Positions 1 through 5,712 of a DNA stretch of 11,793 nucleotides are shown piece after piece; position 1 is the stretch's first letter; every line of letters begins with the position of its first letter. Source of the DNA: Nitrospirota bacterium (GTDB lineage: Bacteria; Nitrospirota; JACRHJ01); the NCBI GenBank assembly GCA_021815285.1, contig JAKAHE010000049.1, positions 1-11,793 of the forward strand, read 5' to 3'. Position numbers and translations under genes: made by a program. The notes beneath the pieces are model-generated. The model did no database searches. It was not told the DNA's origin and saw nothing but the letters and a program-made list of their open reading frames with translations.

Positions 1-206
1 AAGTCCAGCAGGCTTTGGTTAAATTCCCCTCCGGAATCCTCGAATATCCTTAAATTTATAATTTTTTCAAGGAGATAATCCGCGTCTTTTTCCGTGTCGT
101 CCCTGCCTATACCAAGGAACACGAGCAGACCCGCGCCGGTTTCGCCGACAACCTCGGAATTTACCCTGACCTTCGATTCCGTTACCCTCTGGACAACTGC
201 TCGCAT
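1..206 (-). CDS. dtd: D-aminoacyl-tRNA deacylase, N-terminal part (cut by window edge)
   Basis: Reading the minus strand from the ATG at 206-204 gives an uninterrupted frame of 68 codons to the window edge. The protein begins MRAVVQRVTESKV and continues through VVGETGAGLLVFLGIGRDD and then LRIFEDSGGEFN. This matches the N-terminal half of the DTD family in order and spacing: the MxAVxQRV start, the GxIGxGLLVxLG strand and the RIFxDxxGxxN segment. DTD hydrolyses D-aminoacyl-tRNA (and Gly-tRNA-Ala), recycling mischarged tRNA in the cytoplasm. The catalytic SQFTL and GPVT motifs lie outside the window, so activity cannot be judged here. The start is 4 bp after the stop of the upstream ttcA-like gene, so the two are very probably co-transcribed. 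The only purine-rich stretch (AAAAGG) lies about 13 nt upstream, so translation may be coupled to ttcA. Confidence 0.9.
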   Translation of the reverse strand, partial: MRAVVQRVTESKVRVNSEVVGETGAGLLVFLGIGRDDTEKDADYLLEKIINLRIFEDSGGEFNQSLLD

Positions 207-210
207 AATT

Positions 211-975
211 TTACCAGAACCTTTTGTCCATCAGATACTTGGGCTTGATGTTTCCAAGTGCCGCAAGGAGGTTGTCCTTTATGCCCGGCTCCGCGTCTTC
301 AAGGCCGCCAAGCAGCGATTTTATCTTGAATCTCCTCTGGCCGGAGCCTTTGCATACCGGGCAGCCGCAGCCTATGAGAGGTATTCCGGCTTCATCGGCA
401 AACGCCGCCGTTTCTTCCTCGAATACGTAGCACAGCGGCCTGATTACAATATTAACACCGTCCTCCGCCAAAAGCTTTGGCGGCATGGAACGGAGTTCGC
501 CGTTATAGAATGCGCTCATCAGGAGCGTCTCTATGAGGTCGTCCGCATGATGGCCGAGGGCGATTTTCGTGCATTTTTTCTCGCCTGCAATCCGGTATAG
601 CACACCTCGCCTGAGCCTTGCGCAAAAAGAACAGTATGTCTCTTCCAGGTCGCCTTTTTTATCCTGTATTACTCTGAAGATATTTGACTTTTCAATGTGG
701 TATTCAAAGCCCAGGAACGACAGCCTTTCCTCGACAATATCGGAGGAAAACCCCGGAAAGCCGGGGTTGATGCATACCGCCAGCAGAGAGAAATCTACCG
801 GCGCCTTTTTTCTCAGCTCTTCGAGGACGTGCAGGAGCGTCCAGGAGTCCTTGCCGCCCGACAGGGCGACCATGACCCGGTCTCCGTCCGATATAAGGCC
901 GAAGTCTCCTATGGCCCTGCCGGTTTTCCTGACGATGTTTTTCCAGGTCCTGCTCAAGGTAAATAAAGTTAACAT
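211..975 (-). CDS. ttcA: TtcA-family tRNA 2-thiocytidine biosynthesis protein (PP-loop ATPase)
   Basis: This 254-aa cytoplasmic protein has the signature of the TtcA family, which adenylates and thiolates cytidine 32 of tRNA using a [4Fe-4S] cluster. The PP-loop SGGKDS is at residues 39-44. The first Cys pair, C115-x2-C118, is followed directly by ARLRRG, as in E. coli TtcA. GHHADD (141-146) and RSMPPKL (162-168) follow, and a third Cys site lies in a C203-x-C205-x2-C208 cluster before QRR. At 254 aa it is shorter than E. coli TtcA (about 311 aa), lacking the long C-terminal tail and part of the N-terminus; compact TtcA-family members of this size exist. The ATG at 975 is the first start after an in-frame stop, but it has no clear ribosome binding site. 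It heads an operon with dtd, 4 bp downstream. TtcA versus a closely related TtcA-like thiolase cannot be separated by motif alone. Confidence 0.85.
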   Translation of the reverse strand: MLTLFTLSRTWKNIVRKTGRAIGDFGLISDGDRVMVALSGGKDSWTLLHVLEELRKKAPVDFSLLAVCINPGFPGFSSDIVEERLSFLGFEYHIEKSNIFRVIQDKKGDLEETYCSFCARLRRGVLYRIAGEKKCTKIALGHHADDLIETLLMSAFYNGELRSMPPKLLAEDGVNIVIRPLCYVFEEETAAFADEAGIPLIGCGCPVCKGSGQRRFKIKSLLGGLEDAEPGIKDNLLAALGNIKPKYLMDKRFW

Positions 976-1026
976 TTGGTGGGTGCAATGTCAAGAAAAG
1001 TGCGCGCCTCCGGGCATTTTCCCGTT

Positions 1027-1055
1027 TTGCCATAACTTATTATAGAAGATATAAT
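1027..1055 (+). promoter_or_regulatory. Sigma-70-type promoter of the SYLF gene
   Basis: TTGCCA (1027-1032), a 17-bp spacer and TATAAT (1050-1055) match the housekeeping promoter consensus at 11 of 12 positions. Transcription should start near 1062, leaving a leader of roughly 34 nt with a strong AGGAGGT ribosome binding site (1084-1090) five bases before the ATG. No obvious operator palindrome overlaps it, so expression may be constitutive. Confidence 0.7.
1039..1044 (-). promoter_or_regulatory. Candidate -10 element for the ttcA-dtd operon
   Basis: A perfect TATAAT on the minus strand lies about 64 bp upstream of the ttcA start. No convincing -35 box is found 16-18 bp further upstream, so this is weak. 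A TTGACA at 994-989 (minus) is closer, but its paired -10 (TAACTT) would place transcription start inside the coding region. Confidence 0.3.
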
Positions 1056-1095
1056 TAACAGTATCGCTTATTAATATAAACACAGGAGGTGTGAC

Positions 1096-1785
1096 ATGAA
1101 AAAAATTATGCTTCTGACAGCCGTCTTCCTGAGCTTGGCGGCGTTTGGTCTTGGTATGCCTTTCAAGGCATATGCCGTTACGCCCTCGGAGGCCCAGATA
1201 CTTGTGTACCAGGCGAAACTGACATTAAATGATTTCCGGAATGCCCCGGACATGAGCTGGTTCCGCGAGGCCATGAGGGATTCCAGGGGGGTGCTGGTCG
1301 TTCCGGATTTAGTCAAGGTAGGTTTTATGCTGGGCGGCTCCGGAGGCACCGGGGTATTCTTTATAAAGGATCCGTCCAGCGGCCTTTGCAAAGGCCCTGC
1401 GTTTTATGACATGGGGTCCTTTACCGTCGGCCTTCAGGCGGGTTTCGAGAAGGCGTCGGTGGTGATTTTTGCCATGGACGACGCGGCGGTCGATGCGATG
1501 CTGTCGAACCAGTTCAAGCTTGGCGCGGATGCTTCTGCGGCGCTCGGCATGATGGGCAGGGGCGCGGCTGCGCAGGCGAGCATTCCGGCTGCGTCATTTA
1601 TCGTGTTCTCCCGGAACAGGGGTGTATATGGCGGCCTGACGCTCGAAGGCACGGTGGTTACCGTAAACAAGGACTACAACCGGACGTATTACGGTGAAAA
1701 CCTGAGCCCTGCGGACATTCTCATTGCAGGGGAGACGGGCAATGCGGGCGGTCTGTGCCTTGCATTCGAGAGGGCCGGACTGTAA
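1096..1785 (+). CDS. Secreted SYLF/Ysc84-family lipid-binding protein
   Basis: This 229-aa protein has a typical Sec signal peptide: KK, then a hydrophobic core LLTAVFLSLAAFGLG, then a likely cut after AYA at residue 27. The mature part follows the SYLF (Ysc84, formerly DUF500) pattern: an amphipathic helix with FRNAPDMSWF, then RGVLVVPDLVKVGFMLGGSGGTGVFF (about 65-90), GPAFYDMGSFTVGLQAG (101-117), VVIFAMDDAAVDAML (122-136), FKLGADASAALG, and a closing RGVYGGLTLEGTVV with NxxYY. Eukaryotic relatives bind phosphoinositides and actin; bacterial members are exported proteins of unclear role, possibly binding envelope lipid. With no lipobox Cys it is probably periplasmic rather than a lipoprotein. 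It is transcribed alone, away from the ttcA operon and towards the porin-cytochrome operon. Start and ribosome binding site are unambiguous. Family assignment is secure; function is not. Confidence 0.88.
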   Translation: MKKIMLLTAVFLSLAAFGLGMPFKAYAVTPSEAQILVYQAKLTLNDFRNAPDMSWFREAMRDSRGVLVVPDLVKVGFMLGGSGGTGVFFIKDPSSGLCKGPAFYDMGSFTVGLQAGFEKASVVIFAMDDAAVDAMLSNQFKLGADASAALGMMGRGAAAQASIPAASFIVFSRNRGVYGGLTLEGTVVTVNKDYNRTYYGENLSPADILIAGETGNAGGLCLAFERAGL

Positions 1786-1821
1786 AAATAACACCGGGGG
1801 GCTTTTTTATAAGCCCCCCGG
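1782..1821 (-). terminator. Intrinsic terminator of the porin-cytochrome operon (between convergent genes)
   Basis: A perfect 11-bp stem, CCGGGGGGCTT (1794-1804) pairing with AAGCCCCCCGG (1811-1821), has a 6-nt loop. Read on the minus strand it lies 30 nt past the mtrB-like stop and is followed by TGTTATTTTT, a proper U-rich tail. On the plus strand no T-run follows, so for the SYLF transcript it could act only as a stem without a classic tail. The T-rich tail overlaps the SYLF stop codon. Confidence 0.85.
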
Positions 1822-1851
1822 ACTCCGGCAAACCGGTTATCTTTTCAGCCC

Positions 1852-4206
1852 TTAGAAGAAATACGTAAGCGTTGTGAACACGGAGTGAACCTCGTAGGGC
1901 TGGTAGAGTGTGCCCATGTTCAGAAGGCTATTGTATGCGCCGACGTTGTTAGTCTTGGCGTATGTCAGGCCCTGGCGCTCGTAATCGCTCACAGTCCACC
2001 TTTCGTAGCGGTATCCGAGCGACGCCTGAAGCCTCTTGGTGAGCTTTACCTTGAACTCCGCCATAGCTCTCCAGAACTCGTTGGAGTCGAGGTTGTTGTA
2101 TCCCTGCGGGACGAACGGGTTCAGGTCCACGTCTGCAGGGTTGGCGCTGGCCGTGGGGCCTACGGCGCTTGAGAAGAAGGCCTTGCCGTGAACCTTCGAG
2201 AATGTTCCCTCGGTCTTGAATTTCAGGAAGTCCGGTATAAGAGTTGCGTTCGCCCCGAGGCCTACTGTATGGATTTCCGTCCGTGTGCGCAACTGCCAGT
2301 TACTGGGGCTGTTCGGGTCTGTCAGACCCGCGAGAGTCGCCGGGTTGGACTGCCTGTCGGACTGGCTCTGGCTGTTGTATTCGAAGGAATAGAATGCGTT
2401 CACGGACAGCCATCTTGCGAGGTCAAGGTCCGCGTCCAGGGAAGCCGTCTGGAACTTGCTCAGTTGAAGACCGAAAATATCGTCGTCGTAGCGGTCCCTG
2501 CCGTAGTTGTATTCCAGAGAGAACGAGAGCGGGTCAGTGGGAGTTACCGTTACGATGGCGTCGGCCATGTAGCGGTCCCTGTCGGCCATGTGGAATTTCC
2601 TCATGTAAGGCGGCTGTCCGCTGTCGGTCTCGTCCGGGTAATTGGATTCCCTGTTGGAATACTGGAAGTCGAGTTTTGCCGTGAGCCACTCGAGGTTCCT
2701 GGTGTCAAGGAAGAACTTCCATGTGTTCTGGGTCAATGTCCTGGAAAAGTCGTAGAAGTATGTATCGCCGTCGTATTCGTAGTTCACGCCGAAATTCGTC
2801 CTTGGCAGGAACTCGTAGGCTGCTTCCGCTTCCAGGGAGCGCGTGATCCAGCTGTTGTATTCCGGCGTGGATGTCGAGGCCGTGCCGGAATCCACCGCAA
2901 CCGCCGGGAATGTTTCCACCGGAGTGTTGTTTGTGTGGTCGAAATACCTCAGGTCGATTTTAGTGGACAGCTTCTTGATCGGCTCGGACGTAAGCCGTAC
3001 CTCGAACTGCTTGGATTCCACCTCCGCATCGGCCCTTGTCCTGGGCATGGCTATAAGCCCGGTGGTAGCCGTGTTTACAGTCGGGTCGATAAGCGGCGAG
3101 TTCTGGTGAGACCAGGCATAGCTCCCTATGAACAGCGCCCGGCTGTTGAGCGGCAGGTTCACGGCGAATGCCCCGTTTAAGTTGTCGTAGTAGTTGCTGG
3201 GCGGCAGGGCGTTGCGCCCGAACACGGAACCGGCCCCGTATGTAGAGCCTTCGCCGCCGGCGGAATCCGTGAATATGAACGGGTTCTCGTATGTCAGGGA
3301 CTGGATGTGATTGAAGAAGCTCGAGTGGTAGTATTTCAGATTCGCATAGAAGGTCTTGTTCGCGTATTCCAGCCCGGCGTTGGCGTCGTAGGTGTCGTAA
3401 TTTATAGGCTCTGCTATCTCAATGGCGTTTCCGAACCCGAACGTCCCGCCGTAGGGGCGGTCTCCCGTGCGGTTTTCGTAATTGAAGCCGAGGTCAACAT
3501 CCAGGGGCCAGAGGAGGCTTAAGTCGAGGTCGGTATTTATCCTGTCCCGGCGCAATTCTATGTCTGCCGTATTAGCGTCCGTGGCGAGGACGGAATTGAG
3601 ATTGCTTGCAATGGTCTGGAGACCCGCTGTCGTCTGCGGCGGAGCCACTCCAGCCATTATCGCGGCCTTCGTCGCCGGGTTTATCGTGAGATTCCCGGTG
3701 CCCAGGCCGTTATAGATGGTCTTCACATCATATGCGAAGACGTGCCCGAACCTCTGGTAGCCGAAGTCGAACCGGTATTTGCCGTAGGCCTGGCTTTCGA
3801 GGTCTATGTTTATGTCCTGAGGGCTTCTCCATAGGGCGCTGAAGTCTATCCTGTGGGAGCCGTCAGGGGATATGGCGTAATCTTTAATCGAGCCGCAGCC
3901 GCCCCATGGTTCGGACTGCTCATAGCGGTATTCGTTGAACTTGGCGGATTCGTTGTCTTCCCAGAAGTATTCAAGCCCGCCCGTTACGCTCCCGTGAACC
4001 GTCCAGCCGCCCGGGCCATTGTGCAGGGTCGGAAGGCCGTCATCCGTATCGGATGCCGATGTATCCTGGGCGGTTGTGGGCGCTGTTGCCGCCGGAGCGG
4101 ATGTGTCGGACGCGGCAGACGGAGATGTATTATCCTGTGCCATTGCAATTCCGTTAAAGCCCGCCAGGAGCAGCAGGCATGTCGTTATCAGCAGAAGTTT
4201 TTTCAT
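1852..4206 (-). CDS. mtrB: MtrB/PioB-family decaheme-associated outer-membrane beta-barrel protein
   Basis: This 784-aa protein starts with a signal peptide (KKLLLITTCLLLLAGF, cut near AMA at residue 23). A low-complexity Ser/Thr/Ala/Asp-rich linker (about 24-56) follows, then a long series of alternating aromatic and polar strands typical of an outer-membrane barrel, ending TTLTYFF with the C-terminal Phe used in barrel assembly. Repeats of the kind LSFSLEYNYGRDRYDDDIFGLQ, and position next to a DmsE/MtrA-type decaheme cytochrome, place it in the MtrB/PioB family. In Shewanella MtrB is a 26-strand sleeve holding MtrA so electrons cross the outer membrane. The CXXC near the N-terminus of Shewanella MtrB is absent; the only mature Cys is C104. 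It is second in the operon, with its start 15 bp after the cytochrome stop and an AAGGAG site at 4219-4214. Family confident; substrate (Fe or Mn oxide, other metal, or iron oxidation) undetermined. Confidence 0.87.
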   Translation of the reverse strand: MKKLLLITTCLLLLAGFNGIAMAQDNTSPSAASDTSAPAATAPTTAQDTSASDTDDGLPTLHNGPGGWTVHGSVTGGLEYFWEDNESAKFNEYRYEQSEPWGGCGSIKDYAISPDGSHRIDFSALWRSPQDINIDLESQAYGKYRFDFGYQRFGHVFAYDVKTIYNGLGTGNLTINPATKAAIMAGVAPPQTTAGLQTIASNLNSVLATDANTADIELRRDRINTDLDLSLLWPLDVDLGFNYENRTGDRPYGGTFGFGNAIEIAEPINYDTYDANAGLEYANKTFYANLKYYHSSFFNHIQSLTYENPFIFTDSAGGEGSTYGAGSVFGRNALPPSNYYDNLNGAFAVNLPLNSRALFIGSYAWSHQNSPLIDPTVNTATTGLIAMPRTRADAEVESKQFEVRLTSEPIKKLSTKIDLRYFDHTNNTPVETFPAVAVDSGTASTSTPEYNSWITRSLEAEAAYEFLPRTNFGVNYEYDGDTYFYDFSRTLTQNTWKFFLDTRNLEWLTAKLDFQYSNRESNYPDETDSGQPPYMRKFHMADRDRYMADAIVTVTPTDPLSFSLEYNYGRDRYDDDIFGLQLSKFQTASLDADLDLARWLSVNAFYSFEYNSQSQSDRQSNPATLAGLTDPNSPSNWQLRTRTEIHTVGLGANATLIPDFLKFKTEGTFSKVHGKAFFSSAVGPTASANPADVDLNPFVPQGYNNLDSNEFWRAMAEFKVKLTKRLQASLGYRYERWTVSDYERQGLTYAKTNNVGAYNSLLNMGTLYQPYEVHSVFTTLTYFF

Positions 4207-4221
4207 AGCCTCTCTCCTTTC

Positions 4222-5157
4222 TTAGCGTAAGAAGAATTCGCCGGACGGGCTGTTCGAGCCGTGAATATTCGCATGGCAGTTCAGGCAGTCCCGGTAAACG
4301 CCCTGGACGGCCAGGCTCCTGAACGGATTGCCGGGCACGTTGGTCGAAGCTCCCATGGCATACATCGTGCCGGGGTGATACTCTCCCGAATGGCACGACT
4401 GGCAGAGGTAAAGGCTCTTTCTGACGAGGAGCTTGTTGTGGTTCGAGCCGTGCGGGGTATGGCAGTTCAGGCAGTTCTCCACCACAGGCTTGTGCTCGAA
4501 GAGATACGGCCCGCGTTTTTCCGGATGGCATTCGAAGCACTTGTCGTTTATGGTAAGCGCGTCTATGAGATCGGGCGCTATCGACCCGTGCGGGTTATGA
4601 CATGAAGTGCAGGTGAGCTTTCCTTCGCGTATTGGATGATGGCTCTGACGCCAGATCTGGGCGCGAACATCCTGATGACATTGGAAACAAACATCTTTCT
4701 CGCTTTCCTTGACAAGGAGGTGTTTGTAGCCGTGGTGCATTGAATGGCAGGTAGTGCAGGCAAGGCTCCGGGTCTGGTGCGTGCTGCCCATCCAGAGGGC
4801 CTGCTTTCCGCGGTCGTGGCAGCCAAGGCATATAGCGTTAACCGCCGAAGGCTCCATCTTCCTCGGGTCGCGGATCTTGGTCGGATCGCCGGTCTTTGCG
4901 TGCAACGCGCCTGGGCCGTGACAGGTCTCGCAGCCCTGGAACTCCGTGAAAAGTTTTCCGGCCTGCATGTGCGGGTTGGTCTGGAAACTTTCAGCTTCGT
5001 ATTTATGACAGCCTGCGCAGACCTTGGAACCTACGTATCCATTTTCACTGGAACCTCCGGTTTGGCCGCCGCTTTCCGCATAAACAACGGAAGCGGCCAG
5101 CAATAATATTGCCGCAGCCCCGATAATAATCCTGAAATAGCTCATCCTCCCATGCAT
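4222..5157 (-). CDS. DmsE/MtrA-type periplasmic decaheme c-type cytochrome
   Basis: This 311-aa protein has a Sec signal peptide (hydrophobic core about 9-23, cut near VYA at residue 27) and exactly ten CXXCH heme sites, at residues 47, 76, 110, 134, 157, 183, 207, 229, 252 and 291. Extra His residues between sites could be distal heme ligands. Length and near-even heme spacing match the MtrA/DmsE/PioA family (MtrA is 333 aa). These form a heme wire from periplasm through the MtrB barrel, working outwards in metal reduction or inwards in iron oxidation. The ATG at 5157 is preferred: AGGAGG sits 6-7 nt upstream, whereas the alternative Met at residue 5 has its purine run directly against it. 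It heads the operon with the barrel gene. MtrA versus DmsE versus PioA cannot be told from sequence alone because no third gene (MtrC, DmsA or HiPIP) is visible. Confidence 0.92.
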   Translation of the reverse strand: MHGRMSYFRIIIGAAAILLLAASVVYAESGGQTGGSSENGYVGSKVCAGCHKYEAESFQTNPHMQAGKLFTEFQGCETCHGPGALHAKTGDPTKIRDPRKMEPSAVNAICLGCHDRGKQALWMGSTHQTRSLACTTCHSMHHGYKHLLVKESEKDVCFQCHQDVRAQIWRQSHHPIREGKLTCTSCHNPHGSIAPDLIDALTINDKCFECHPEKRGPYLFEHKPVVENCLNCHTPHGSNHNKLLVRKSLYLCQSCHSGEYHPGTMYAMGASTNVPGNPFRSLAVQGVYRDCLNCHANIHGSNSPSGEFFLR

Positions 5158-5340
5158 TGTACTCCTCCTTTCTGGGTTAGCATGCTTTTGCGGCTGAGTT
5201 TTCCGCCGTCTGAAAAAGCCACGGCCTTCGCAACGACTTATTAAAGCGCTGAATTGCAGATTAATAAAGCAAAAGGAAGTTATGCGTTCCTTTAAATGTC
5301 TTTCAGGGAATTGTCTTGTAGCAAAAAGGCAATATTATAA

Positions 5341-5369
5341 CGCATACCAAAATACTTTAATTTTGTCAA
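5341..5369 (-). promoter_or_regulatory. Candidate promoter of the porin-cytochrome operon
   Basis: On the minus strand, TTGACA (5369-5364) is followed after 17 bp by TATGCG (5346-5341), preceded by TGG, which gives an extended -10 (TGnTAT). A perfect TATAAT lies just beyond at 5339-5334, but without a good -35 at the right distance. Transcription from either would leave a long leader of about 170-180 nt before the ATG at 5157. The -35 match is perfect, the -10 is not; experimental mapping is lacking. Confidence 0.45.
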
Positions 5370-5374
5370 ATCGA

Positions 5375-5392
5375 TGATATTTCGCAATATCA
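5375..5392. promoter_or_regulatory. 18-bp palindrome, candidate operator upstream of the cytochrome promoter
   Basis: TGATATT, a TCGC centre and AATATCA form a perfect 7-bp inverted repeat. It ends 5 bp upstream of the TTGACA box of the candidate cytochrome promoter. That position suits an activator touching RNA polymerase, or a repressor. It does not match the FNR/CRP pattern (TTGAT-N4-ATCAA). The binding protein is unknown. Confidence 0.4.
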
Positions 5393-5463
5393 CTGGGGTT
5401 CATGCCGGCAGTCTGAGTTGATTGCCTGACAGATTAATATTTATAAATTTTAAGTAAAATTAT

Positions 5464-5492
5464 TTGACTTTCAATCGCATTGCCGTTAAAGT
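5464..5492 (+). promoter_or_regulatory. Candidate upstream promoter for the sensor-kinase operon
   Basis: TTGACT (5464-5469), a 17-bp spacer and TAAAGT (5487-5492) match the sigma-70 consensus at 5/6 and 4/6. An imperfect inverted repeat with TTACA/TGTAA ends and GCGC inner arms (5501-5524) lies right at the expected start site and could be an operator. It is an alternative to the extended -10 promoter at 5589-5597. Confidence 0.35.
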
Positions 5493-5588
5493 TTAAGTAA
5501 TTACAAGCGCTGGCGCCTGTGTAAAGAGTTTCAATAATCCTGAGTATGCTGCCAGTAGTAATATTTATTTCTATCTTATGCGCTTTGA

Positions 5589-5597
5589 TGATATAAT
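5589..5597 (+). promoter_or_regulatory. Extended -10 promoter candidate for the sensor-kinase operon
   Basis: TGATATAAT is a perfect extended -10 (TGn plus TATAAT at 5592-5597). The -35 position (TTCTAT, 5569-5574) is poor, as is usual for extended -10 promoters. The start would be near 5604, leaving a leader of about 109 nt. Of the two plus-strand candidates this is the better. Confidence 0.5.
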
Positions 5598-5712
5598 CCT
5601 TGTGCCGGCAGGGCATTAATCTTTATTTGGCCATGCCTTGCGTCTCTTGAAACACAGGCTGCCTTCAGGTCCATGGAGTGGAAGATGGCGCTGTAAGACA
5701 TAAGGCCGTAAG

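Larger units (their letters stand above)
5158..5712. other. AT-rich divergent control region between the cytochrome operon and the sensor-kinase operon
   Basis: These 555 bp contain no convincing gene; a 60-codon minus-strand frame (5434-5616) lacks a ribosome binding site and recognisable content. The base composition is clearly more AT-rich than the flanking genes. It holds candidate promoters in both directions, an 18-bp palindrome at 5375-5392, a weaker inverted repeat at 5501-5524, and TTATTAA/TTAATAA arms (5238-5244 and 5261-5267) in the probable cytochrome leader. These are listed separately where supportable. Confidence 0.7.

Noticed and set aside
94..600. 168-codon plus-strand frame overlapping dtd and ttcA
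   Set aside because: It is antisense to two genes with strong family motifs, and its product shows no domain.
2188..3180. 330-codon open frame on the plus strand antisense to the barrel gene
   Set aside because: Its product is Val/Arg/Cys-rich with no family resemblance and no ribosome binding site. The opposite strand encodes a clear MtrB-like protein with a signal peptide and good start.
5434..5616. 60-codon minus-strand frame in the divergent control region
   Set aside because: There is no ribosome binding site and no signal or motif; an AT-rich intergenic region gives such frames by chance.
5673..5696. Seven-codon upstream frame (MEWKMAL) before the kinase start
   Set aside because: It has no ribosome binding site; a leader-peptide role cannot be supported.
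5158..5712. Sigma-54 (-24/-12) promoter or FNR box for the cytochrome operon
   Set aside because: I searched by eye for TGGCAC-N5-TTGCA and TTGAT-N4-ATCAA on both strands and found no acceptable match.
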